Assembly: GCF_014279895.1 (NCBI RefSeq)
Contig: NZ_CP047954.1
Location: 992,001-1,056,000, forward strand
Direction of reading: 5' to 3'
DNA from: Synechococcus sp. M16.1
GTDB lineage: Bacteria > Cyanobacteriota > Cyanobacteriia > PCC-6307 > Cyanobiaceae
Length of the DNA: 64,000 nucleotides
Below the pieces are notes generated by a model. The model worked only from the letters and a program-made list of their open reading frames with translations. It ran no database searches and was not told the origin of the DNA. Shown one piece after another: positions 54,431-62,305 of this stretch; the stretch's first letter is position 1; each line of letters opens with the position of its first letter. The position numbers and the translations under genes were made by a program.

Positions 54431-56767
54431 TCAGCGCTCGCTGAGGGCAACGGGCAGCGGCTCCGAGGATTCAGGCGCTGAGGATTCAGGTTCCGTGGAG
54501 CCATTGGAACCCTGGCTGATGACCTCAAGGTCGATCTGGTTGCGCAGAACATCCACATTGATCACGCGCACCTGTACGGCGTCGCCAAGTTGATAGGTCT
54601 GACGGTTCTTGCGCCCGACCAAGCGATTCTGGCGTGATCTGTATTCGTACCAGTCATCGTTGAGGGAGCTCACATGCACCAGCCCTTCAACGCGACTTTC
54701 ACCAACTTCCACGAAAAAGCCATAGCTCTGCACACCACTGATGCGCCCTTCCACCTGTTCGCCGATCAGGGGTTGGGCTGAACGGGCCTGGATCATCGAA
54801 AGCAGATCCTTTTCCAGTTCCAACACCTGACGCCGTCGCGTGTTGAGCCGCTGCACGGTGCGCTCGTTCACCAATCCGTTCAACTTCTCGTCCTGGGATG
54901 CGGTGAACAGGGGCCACGTGAGATCAGCACCGGCACCCTTGAGGCCAAGCTTCAGACGGGTCTTGTGACGGACGGTTGGACGATCCTTGGCATCGGTCAG
55001 CAGCGCAACGATCACCTGTTGGTTCACCAGGTGGGCGTAGTGCTGGGTGGCACAGGTCCATGGGGTCAGTGAGCTGTTCCGGCTTGACGCAGCAACCTCG
55101 TCCCCATCGGAATCTGCTGCCGCAGGGGGGGCCTCTGTGGATGCCACAAGGGTGAGAGGTGGCAGAGCGTGACTGAGTTGTTGTTCCAGCACACGGCGCT
55201 GACTGCTGTCTTTGAACACCTGAACCAGCTCCGAAGCTGATGGACAGCCGTCGTCATCCAGTTCAAGGGGAAGATCCAGGGCAATGGCTGTCTTTGCCAC
55301 ATCGGTGAGCACGCTGCCATCGGGTTCATCCGCCTCAACGGTGATGCCCGGCAGTTGGAGCTCGAGTCGTTGTGCGGTCCACGCACGGTCGGCGGCCCTC
55401 AACAGAGGCTGAAGGAACGCATGGGGGTCGACCGGGTTGAACGCATCAACCCAGCGATGCCGCAACCCGCAGGGATCTGCGCTGCAGAGGTCACCAAGGG
55501 CCTCCAGCTGTGGAGGGCAGAGATCGAGTTGCACAACCCCGTTGGCACGCTCCTGCTCCAACAACAGCGTGCTGCAGAAGCGCAGGGTCTCCAGCTGACC
55601 GAGTTGGTCTTTGATCGGCTTGAGGGCGGTCGGGACGCTGCGCGCCTTGGGTTTGCGTTCCGCCAGGGCGACCAACTGATCGGCGCTCACCTCGGCGACG
55701 GGGCGCACTGTGCTGAGCATGAACTCCCAGTCGCTCACCTCACCGTTGGCAGAGACGTCGAGCCGAACGCTGATGGCATCAGCCTCGGACCCGGCCGAGA
55801 AGCTGGTGGCCTTGTGGAGGGCCGGAGTGAGAAGAGGTTGCCAGACTTCACCGAGGCAAAGGGCTTCACCGCGGTCGCGCAGGCAGGCATCGAGGCTGTT
55901 GCCCAGACCGATCCGCTCGCCCACGCTTGGCGCATGGACCCAGAGGCGACAACCGCCGTCCCTCGCTTCAACGTGCACGGCAGGTAACCCCGGTGCATCG
56001 TCCTGACTCCATCCTTTGAGAAGCAGCGACGGTTGTGCGGTGAGATCGATCCGGCCTTTGGACGCAGGGGTTTTGCCAGAGCTCCTGGGTGCCGTTGGAC
56101 GGTCCTGGAGACCAACCTTGGTCAGCAGCAGGTCCCGGTCGGCTGCTGGTCCGCCATTGAGCGGGAGAGATCGCACAACGTGGCCGGCCGCAGGATGCTG
56201 AGCCACGGGATAGCGATCGATGCGCACCTCAACAACGCTGGAGACCTCATCACCGGGCAGATGCTTGGAATCTTCAGCTGGCAGCTCAATGCCGGCAAGC
56301 ACTCTGTCGTCCAAGGGGGAGGCGAGCAGCTGGTCGCTCTGCTGCTCCACCTGAGCCAGGAGAGATTGCGTGGCCCGTTCCAGGATGCATTGCACACCTC
56401 CTTCAGGAGAGCGGCGGCGTCCGCCCTCCCGCGTCACCCGCACCAGCACACGATCGCCATTCCAGGCGTGGTTCAGCTGATGGTCACGGATGTAGATGTC
56501 CTCGCCGCTGTCATCGCGAATGGCGAAGCAGAAGCCTTTGCTGCTGCAACGCAGGCGAGCATCAATCAGATCACTCTCCTGGGGCCGTGTGAGACCACCC
56601 TCACTGGTCTTTTCGATCACACCGATTTTCATCAGTGATGAAACGGCAAGCTCAAGCGCCGCTTTATCCGTCTTGTTGCTGAGCTTGAGGATCTTGGCCA
56701 GTTGGTCGGGCTCAGAGAAGTGCTCCGTTGAGAGCTGATCCAGCAGATCGGCAACCGTAAATTTCAT
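54431..56767 (-). CDS. RNase R/II-like protein with degenerate catalytic site
   Basis: The 778-residue protein has the RNase R layout: N-terminal helical region, cold-shock domain (SSKGFCFAIRDDSGEDIYI), RNB region, and C-terminal S1 domain (VEGRISGVQSYGFFVEVGES). The RNB catalytic block, usually TIDGEDARDFDDA with four Asp, reads LLLKGWSQDDAPGLPA here. The SPIRRY block reads WTCATQHYAHLVNQQ, losing the Arg pair. It is likely inactive as a nuclease, perhaps an RNA-binding protein, unless residues elsewhere compensate. Confidence 0.85.
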   Translation of the reverse strand: MKFTVADLLDQLSTEHFSEPDQLAKILKLSNKTDKAALELAVSSLMKIGVIEKTSEGGLTRPQESDLIDARLRCSSKGFCFAIRDDSGEDIYIRDHQLNHAWNGDRVLVRVTREGGRRRSPEGGVQCILERATQSLLAQVEQQSDQLLASPLDDRVLAGIELPAEDSKHLPGDEVSSVVEVRIDRYPVAQHPAAGHVVRSLPLNGGPAADRDLLLTKVGLQDRPTAPRSSGKTPASKGRIDLTAQPSLLLKGWSQDDAPGLPAVHVEARDGGCRLWVHAPSVGERIGLGNSLDACLRDRGEALCLGEVWQPLLTPALHKATSFSAGSEADAISVRLDVSANGEVSDWEFMLSTVRPVAEVSADQLVALAERKPKARSVPTALKPIKDQLGQLETLRFCSTLLLEQERANGVVQLDLCPPQLEALGDLCSADPCGLRHRWVDAFNPVDPHAFLQPLLRAADRAWTAQRLELQLPGITVEADEPDGSVLTDVAKTAIALDLPLELDDDGCPSASELVQVFKDSSQRRVLEQQLSHALPPLTLVASTEAPPAAADSDGDEVAASSRNSSLTPWTCATQHYAHLVNQQVIVALLTDAKDRPTVRHKTRLKLGLKGAGADLTWPLFTASQDEKLNGLVNERTVQRLNTRRRQVLELEKDLLSMIQARSAQPLIGEQVEGRISGVQSYGFFVEVGESRVEGLVHVSSLNDDWYEYRSRQNRLVGRKNRQTYQLGDAVQVRVINVDVLRNQIDLEVISQGSNGSTEPESSAPESSEPLPVALSER

Positions 56768-56867
56768 CGTGGCGTGCGCAGAAACCGACCATCAGGGCCG
56801 GGAGAGAGGGAAGGGGTGGTCGACGCTCTTCAGCAGGCCGTGCAGAGTCAGCCCTTCAAAGATCACT

Positions 56868-57185
56868 TTAGGACTCAGAAGTTTGATCCCCGTCCGAGTT
56901 GGCTTCACCATCACGGACGAGAGGAACCAGCAAGCGGCCACCGATCACGAGGAAACCAACGGAAGCCAGCAGTTGAAGCAGATCGCTGGGAATCACGGTT
57001 GCAACGGAACCACCGGCGAAGGCCCCCAGCAAACTGGCCAGAACCAACGCCGATGATGAGCCGAGAAACACGGCCAGGGGGCGATTGGACGTGCCACTGA
57101 TTGCAACAGTGGCGAGTTGGGTCTTGTCACCGAGTTCGGCCAGGAACACGGTCAAGAACGTGGAGATCAGAAGGGGAAAATCCAT
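56868..57185 (-). CDS. GDT1/UPF0016 half-size transporter, copy 1
   Basis: A 105-residue three-helix protein with the motif FLAELGDKTQLATVAIS, which provides the Glu and Asp of the ExGD(K/R)(T/S) cation site. GDT1-family proteins move Mn or Ca. Full-length members have two such motifs; here each half is a separate gene, so a heterodimer is likely. ATG 57185 is 2 bases past the next gene's stop. Confidence 0.88.
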   Translation of the reverse strand: MDFPLLISTFLTVFLAELGDKTQLATVAISGTSNRPLAVFLGSSSALVLASLLGAFAGGSVATVIPSDLLQLLASVGFLVIGGRLLVPLVRDGEANSDGDQTSES

Positions 57186-57187
57186 CG

Positions 57188-57520
57188 TCAGCTCGCTGCA
57201 TTGAGCCAAAGGGAGCTGGCGGCCTGAAGACCGAGCCAGATGCCGAGCGCCACCATCAGCACCCCAGCCATCAGTTCAAGACGCTCAGGCGGAAGGGTTT
57301 TGGCCAACCATTGACCGACGAGAACGCCCACAAGGCTGGATGAAATCAACGCCAGCGCGGCACCGATGAACACCAGAACAGGAGAGCCGGACTGGGCCGA
57401 GAGCAACAGCGTTGCCAACTGGGTTTTGTCGCCCAGTTCAGCCACAAACACTGTGGTGAAGGTGCTGAACAGCACGGCAGCAAAGCTGCGCGACTCAGGG
57501 CTTGTTTGCTCTCTCGTCAA
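57188..57520 (-). CDS. GDT1/UPF0016 half-size transporter, copy 2
   Basis: The 110-residue partner: FVAELGDKTQLATLLLS near residue 30 and three hydrophobic helices. TTG start with a strong GGGAGG five bases upstream. Adjacent to copy 1 on the same strand; the pair probably forms one Mn or Ca transporter, relevant to photosystem II in cyanobacteria. Its start overlaps the YkgJ gene by 26 bases. Confidence 0.88.
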   Translation of the reverse strand: MTREQTSPESRSFAAVLFSTFTTVFVAELGDKTQLATLLLSAQSGSPVLVFIGAALALISSSLVGVLVGQWLAKTLPPERLELMAGVLMVALGIWLGLQAASSLWLNAAS

Positions 57521-57884
57521 CAGAACCTCCCGCGGTCTGAGCGTGCTTGAACCTACGCATCACGCCACTGCGGCCGCCATAGGTGCTACGGATCTGTTGT
57601 TGGCAACAGGTGATGGCGAAGGCATCGAACTGATCATCGGGAACGTCAAAAAGACGGCCTAGACCACTGACACGACAAAAATCAGGACGCTCCTCATAAA
57701 TCGTGCAGCGCTGACTGCCCGTGTCGTAGTGGATGCACCAGCCGTCAGGGCCAACCATGGCCAGATAGGTGCGTTGTTGCTCTTCGTTCAAGGCCGCCAG
57801 GGCATCAGCCCGTTCCTCCGGAGCGAGTCGGCAACAGGCTCCACAGTGTTTGATGCAGGACCATTGCGGCGTTTCTCGGCTCAT
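57495..57884 (-). CDS. YkgJ-family Cys-cluster protein
   Basis: A 129-residue protein with CIKHCGACCRLAP near the N-terminus, plus GWCIHYDTGSQRCTIYEERP and FCRVSG, the zinc- or iron-binding Cys pattern of YkgJ (UPF0153). Function is not established. First gene of the reverse-strand run with the two GDT1 halves. Confidence 0.88.
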   Translation of the reverse strand: MSRETPQWSCIKHCGACCRLAPEERADALAALNEEQQRTYLAMVGPDGWCIHYDTGSQRCTIYEERPDFCRVSGLGRLFDVPDDQFDAFAITCCQQQIRSTYGGRSGVMRRFKHAQTAGGSVDERANKP

Positions 57885-57992
57885 GATTGAAGCTGTGACA
57901 AGCCATCACAGAGATCAGAACCAATCCGTCGCTCTTGGGACAGAGCCCCGTAGCCTGGGAGGCGTAACGATTTTGGACAGCGCTGCATCGCC

Positions 57993-58100
57993 ATGGGCTT
58001 TGACATTCACCTGATCGCCAACTTTGCCGCCCTGGCGATGATCACCATTGCCGGTCCCGCTGTCATCTTCATCCTCTTCTACCGCCGCGGCGCACTCTGA
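57993..58100 (+). CDS. psb30: Photosystem II protein Psb30 (Ycf12)
   Basis: The 35-residue product ([20 protein letters not shown], ending FYRRGAL) is a single transmembrane helix matching Psb30, a peripheral photosystem II subunit near cytochrome b559. Too short for standard gene callers. It is divergent from ykgJ and convergent with recJ. Confidence 0.92.
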   Translation: MGFDIHLIANFAALAMITIAGPAVIFILFYRRGAL

Positions 58101-58110
58101 TCGCCTCGTT

Positions 58111-60009
58111 TTAAGGACGTAGCCCCAACCCGAGGCAGGCTTCCTCGATCAACTGAATCACCCGCTGATCCCTCGCCAGATCGTTGTCGCTGGTGAGGGA
58201 TTGTTCTTGTTGAATGTTCGCCTGAATCGTCTCACCCTCGCCATTGGTGAGCTTCAGCCCTGAGGTTTCCGTCAACTGGGCGGTGTACTGCCGTGTGCCG
58301 CGGTCGATCAACACCAACGCCGTATGGGCACGGATGGCCTTGAGCTCCAGCTGCAGACGCTGTTCACCCTGCCAACGGTTGATCGAAATGCTGTAAGCCA
58401 CGTCACAACATGCGGGAACAGGCGCCGCTGGATCCCATCGCCAGGCGATGGCGCGACGCTCACTTTCACCCTGGCGCAGCGTCAGGGCCAGGTGTCCTCC
58501 TTTGAGGTCGCGCCGATCCTCAACGCTCACCCCCCGTGACCAGAACAGCGGTTTGGGATGACCGATGCCGAAGGGGGCCAGGGATTGCAGGTGGCGCCAC
58601 AGATCCCAGTTCACATCCTGCAACTGCAGCAGAGCGTCGGGTTGCACGGGACGCCCCTGGGCCTGGGTCATCAACCAGCCATCGGCTTCGGCGCAGAGGC
58701 GCTCATGCAGGGCATGCACGAATTCCGCTTTAACGGTGAATCCCCCGGCAGCGGGATGGCCTCCAAAGCGGGTTAGCAGATCACTGCAATGGGAGAGGGC
58801 ACGATCCACCGCGAAGCCGATGGGTCCCCGTACCGAAGCCCGCAGACTTCCATCTCCATCTCCGGCCAGAAGAGCGGTTGGGCGGTGATAGCGCTCCATC
58901 AGCCGCGCAGCAACAATGCCAATCACCCCGTGGTGCCAGTGGCTTTGCGCCAACAGCAGGAATGAGGGGAGAGCGTCACTGGACTCCGCTTCCACCAGCG
59001 CCACGGCCTCCGCTTCAATCGCGTCGCAGAGATCCCGTCGCTGGCGGTTGTAATCATCACAACGGCGTGCGAGGGCCATCGCTGAATCAGGATCTTCAGC
59101 CGTGAGCAGATCCACCACAAGCCTCGGTTCCCCAAGGCGGCCCACTGCATTGATGCGCGGTGCAAGCTGAAACCCGATGTCTTCTGCCGTCAGCGGACGT
59201 TCCCCGAGACCCGCCAGGCGCTGAAGCGCTTGCACGCCCTTGCACTCGGAACGATGCAGGTGGTTCAGCCCCTCCAGCAACCAACTGCGGTTGGCCCCCA
59301 CCAGAGGAGCCATATCGGCCACCGTGCCGATGCAAAACAGATCCCGGGCCACGCGGATCGCTTCTGGTTTGTTCAGCACATCGGCAACGGCATGGGCCAG
59401 CACATAGGCCAGCCCCACTCCGGCGAGTCCGCGGTAAGGCGAGCCGTCCGGGGTGGTGGCCGGGTGAATGAGCGCGGTCATGGGCGGCCGTTGCGCCGGG
59501 ATCGTGTGGTGATCGGTCACGATCACCTGCATCGACAAAGTTGCGGCCAGTTCGAGGGCTTCCCTCGCGGCAACACCGTTATCAACGGTGACCAGCAGCC
59601 GCACGCCATCGTCGAAGAGCCGCTGCACCATGGCGGGATTGAGGCCATATCCCTCCTCCATCCGCGAGGGGATGGCGGGTTCCGGCTCAGCACCCAACGG
59701 GGCCAACGCCCGCAACAGCAAGGCTGTGCTCGTCATCCCATCGGCGTCGTAATCACCACAGATGGCAATGCGTTCACGGGAACGGCAGGCCGCTACCAAG
59801 CGCGTACAGGCCTGCTCGAGATCGGGGAAATGATCACGTGTGGGCGGTAGATCACCAGGGGAGAGAAAGCTCTCTGCCTCGGATGTGGAGCTGAATCCCC
59901 TGCGCCGCAGCACACAGCGCAGCGACAGCGGCAAATTAAGCCCTTGCAATGGCGATGGTTCCACCACGGCTGGAAGGGACCAAGACCAATGCAGCGGAAC
60001 AGCCGGCAA
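58111..60009 (-). CDS. recJ: Single-stranded-DNA exonuclease RecJ
   Basis: A 632-residue DHH-family 5'-3' exonuclease used in recombination and repair. Motifs: ICGDYDADGMTSTALLLRAL (DHH motif I), VTVDNGV, VIVTDHHTIP (motif III), and GFAVDRALSHC with RFGGHPAAGGFT (DHHA1). Full length. Confidence 0.95.
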   Translation of the reverse strand: MPAVPLHWSWSLPAVVEPSPLQGLNLPLSLRCVLRRRGFSSTSEAESFLSPGDLPPTRDHFPDLEQACTRLVAACRSRERIAICGDYDADGMTSTALLLRALAPLGAEPEPAIPSRMEEGYGLNPAMVQRLFDDGVRLLVTVDNGVAAREALELAATLSMQVIVTDHHTIPAQRPPMTALIHPATTPDGSPYRGLAGVGLAYVLAHAVADVLNKPEAIRVARDLFCIGTVADMAPLVGANRSWLLEGLNHLHRSECKGVQALQRLAGLGERPLTAEDIGFQLAPRINAVGRLGEPRLVVDLLTAEDPDSAMALARRCDDYNRQRRDLCDAIEAEAVALVEAESSDALPSFLLLAQSHWHHGVIGIVAARLMERYHRPTALLAGDGDGSLRASVRGPIGFAVDRALSHCSDLLTRFGGHPAAGGFTVKAEFVHALHERLCAEADGWLMTQAQGRPVQPDALLQLQDVNWDLWRHLQSLAPFGIGHPKPLFWSRGVSVEDRRDLKGGHLALTLRQGESERRAIAWRWDPAAPVPACCDVAYSISINRWQGEQRLQLELKAIRAHTALVLIDRGTRQYTAQLTETSGLKLTNGEGETIQANIQQEQSLTSDNDLARDQRVIQLIEEACLGLGLRP

Positions 60010-60041
60010 GGGAACGCAACAGGCGGTGATGTCCCAGCATT

Positions 60042-60821
60042 GTGCCGTTGCTGCTCCTCAAGGTGAACAGGCTTTCAGCGGTCTTCTGGGATGTGGATGG
60101 CACCTTGGCCGACACGGAAATGGACGGTCATCGACCGGCCTTCAACATGGCCTTCCAGGAACTGGATCTTCCCTTTGTTTGGGATGAAGCGCTCTACAAC
60201 AGGCTGCTGGCGATTCCTGGCGGGCTGCGCAGGGTGAAACTCCACGCTGAAACATGCGGGGTGCATCTCAGCCAGAACCAACTGGACCAGGTGCGTGATC
60301 GCAAACGCGTCCATTACCTGGAACGGGTCCGCCAAGGACATGTGCATCTCCGTCCCGGAGTGAAGAGGCTTTTGCAGGAGTTGAACAGGGCCGGCGTGCA
60401 GCAGTGGATCGTCACCTCCAGCGGATCGGCCTCGGTGATGGCTCTGCTGGAACAGATCCAGAAGCAAATCCCCAGCTTCGATGGGGTGGTGACATCGGAT
60501 GACGTTGCTTCGGGAAAGCCAGCACCGGACGGCTACCGACTCGCTCTCGAACGCAGTGGGGCCAACAGTGCTGCCAGCCTTGCCGTCGAAGATTCTGCAG
60601 CAGGTCTTTCGGCGGCAAGAGCCGCAGGTCTGCGTTGTCTGCTGACCCCTTCCCCCTGGGATGCCGATGCTCTGCGTGAGTCCGGAGGCGAGGCTGCTGC
60701 GGTGTTGAATCACCTGGGGGACCCTGGACAGCCAGCAACCGTGCTTTCCGGTGCCTCTTGCCAGGAGGGGGCAGTAACGCTGAAGTATCTGGAGTACCTG
60801 CTGTCGGTGCCGGATCGATGA
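60042..60821 (+). CDS. CbbY-like HAD phosphatase
   Basis: A 259-residue HAD subfamily IA enzyme: AVFWDVDGTLADTE (nucleophile Asp), VTSSGSASVMALLEQ and KPAPDGYRLALERSG, and the acidic AVEDSAAGLSAA motif. CbbY-type phosphatases remove xylulose-1,5-bisphosphate, a Rubisco inhibitor; the substrate here is inferred. GTG start; GTG 60063 is an alternative. The stop overlaps the ycf20-like start by 4 bases. Confidence 0.88.
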   Translation: MPLLLLKVNRLSAVFWDVDGTLADTEMDGHRPAFNMAFQELDLPFVWDEALYNRLLAIPGGLRRVKLHAETCGVHLSQNQLDQVRDRKRVHYLERVRQGHVHLRPGVKRLLQELNRAGVQQWIVTSSGSASVMALLEQIQKQIPSFDGVVTSDDVASGKPAPDGYRLALERSGANSAASLAVEDSAAGLSAARAAGLRCLLTPSPWDADALRESGGEAAAVLNHLGDPGQPATVLSGASCQEGAVTLKYLEYLLSVPDR

Positions 60822-61129
60822 GCTCAATCCAGCGCACACGTCTGGCGGGGCTTCAGAACGCGTGGGGCGCTGGGATCCGGCGGTACTGGTCTGGCCCCTG
60901 GTGGCGTCGCAGCGCTTCGTTGCTGCTGCTGCTGTTCGGATTTTTCATCGGCAGCAACCTTCCCGTCTACATCCTGGATGCTGTTGAACTCAGGACGTAC
61001 ACGGCGTTCTATGCCCTCATCGCCTGTGAATTGATGGTTCTTGGGCGCCGTCGTCTTCCCTGGCTGGACAACCTCCGGCTTGGATTTGTTTACGCCGTTG
61101 TTCTGGAGGCGTTCAAAGTTGGATCCTGA
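60818..61129 (+). CDS. DUF565 (Ycf20) membrane protein
   Basis: A 103-residue protein with the family segment LLFGFFIGSNLPVYILDAVE and YTAFYALIACELMVLGRRR, two or three membrane helices. Plastid ycf20 relatives affect photosynthetic energy dissipation. ATGA overlap with the HAD gene and with the next gene's start indicates coupling. Confidence 0.85.
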   Translation: MSSIQRTRLAGLQNAWGAGIRRYWSGPWWRRSASLLLLLFGFFIGSNLPVYILDAVELRTYTAFYALIACELMVLGRRRLPWLDNLRLGFVYAVVLEAFKVGS

Positions 61130-62096
61130 GGGCCAACGCGTCATCCCCAGCAAGGATCAGCAGCGGTTGCTGCAGCATCTCGAGTTGGGCGACCTTCCGA
61201 GTTGGTCTGCACTGCAGCGCAACTCTGGGTGGCATCGGGTCGCCATCGATCACTGGCATCCTCAGGCGACACCGGATTGGCTCTGGTCTGTTGGTCTGCC
61301 GCTTCTGAACCTGGGCCAGCAATGGCAGGGACAACGCCGACTGCTCGGATTCAGTGCTTTGCCGGGTTGCGGGAAAACCACCCTGGGGCAGTGGATTGAA
61401 GCTGCCGCACGGGCACTTCACCTCTCGATCCAGGTGGTTTCGCTCGATGACTTTTATTTCGAGGCGGAACGGCTTGATGCGGCGATGCAGGGCAACCCCT
61501 GGGGTGTGCCTCGTGCGCTTCCTGGCAGCCATGACCTGGAGCTCCTGCAGGAGTGTCTTCAGAAATGGCGACAGGGTGAGAACGTTCTGATGCCCTGCTT
61601 CGACAAAGCCAAACGCCATGGCCGAGGAGATCGAAGCGGTTGGCGCCGCTGCGATGCCGACTTGCTGATTTTTGAGGGGTGGTTTGTGGGCTGCAGCCCA
61701 AATGCCGACGCAACTGCGGATGAGCCCCATCTCGAGAGCCCCCTAACGGCGCAGGAGTTGGAGTGGCGCCTGAAGCTGCAACCCGTGCTCGCCCACTACG
61801 AACCCACCTGGAGGTGTTTCGATCAACTCTGGCAACTGCGAGCAACCGACTTCAACGCGCCTTGGCGATGGAAGCGCCAACAGGAAGCCACCCTTGAAGC
61901 GGAACGCGGTGCGTCGCTGTCGAATGCCGACTTGGATCGTTTTATCCGCATGATTCTCTGCTCGCTTCCATCGAGCAGTTTTCACACCATGCGAGCGGAT
62001 GTTGTTGTGGAGGTGGATCCGGATCGAACTCTGCGGCGGATCCACCTCCCGAGTTCGACTCAGGATTCGCCGTCTTCGGACTCACTCACCGGATAA
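61119..62096 (+). CDS. D-glycerate 3-kinase-like protein
   Basis: A 325-residue P-loop kinase: [20 protein letters not shown] (Walker A), [16 protein letters not shown] and [10 protein letters not shown]. It resembles plant GLYK, which returns photorespiratory glycerate to 3-phosphoglycerate; the fit with a CbbY-like neighbour is notable. Start chosen at TTG 61119 with GGAGG upstream, inside the ycf20-like end; no ATG fits. The 3' end overlaps rpmF by 37 bases. Confidence 0.8.
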   Translation: MDPEGQRVIPSKDQQRLLQHLELGDLPSWSALQRNSGWHRVAIDHWHPQATPDWLWSVGLPLLNLGQQWQGQRRLLGFSALPGCGKTTLGQWIEAAARALHLSIQVVSLDDFYFEAERLDAAMQGNPWGVPRALPGSHDLELLQECLQKWRQGENVLMPCFDKAKRHGRGDRSGWRRCDADLLIFEGWFVGCSPNADATADEPHLESPLTAQELEWRLKLQPVLAHYEPTWRCFDQLWQLRATDFNAPWRWKRQQEATLEAERGASLSNADLDRFIRMILCSLPSSSFHTMRADVVVEVDPDRTLRRIHLPSSTQDSPSSDSLTG

Positions 62097-62236
62097 ACAA
62101 AACCCTGGGCGCGGCCACTCAGCACAGACTTGCCGATGGACATGGCGCGCTGGGCGGCAACGGCTGCCTTGGCCTTCCAGGTGGCGCTGCGCTGGTTGCG
62201 CTTGGCCTTGGATGTTTTCTTCTTCGGGACGGCCAT
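62060..62236 (-). CDS. rpmF: 50S ribosomal protein L32
   Basis: The 58-residue product starts [20 protein letters not shown], the L32 signature. Its acidic tail ([10 protein letters not shown]) lies in the convergent overlap with the glycerate kinase gene. Lacks the zinc Cys of some L32 forms. Confidence 0.95.
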   Translation of the reverse strand: MAVPKKKTSKAKRNQRSATWKAKAAVAAQRAMSIGKSVLSGRAQGFVYPVSESEDGES

Positions 62237-62305
62237 TGCGCCTGGTGAATTTCCAAACCGAGATTGTCTCGTTTGGAACCCCCTTGCGTCAAATCGCTAG
62301 GCTCC

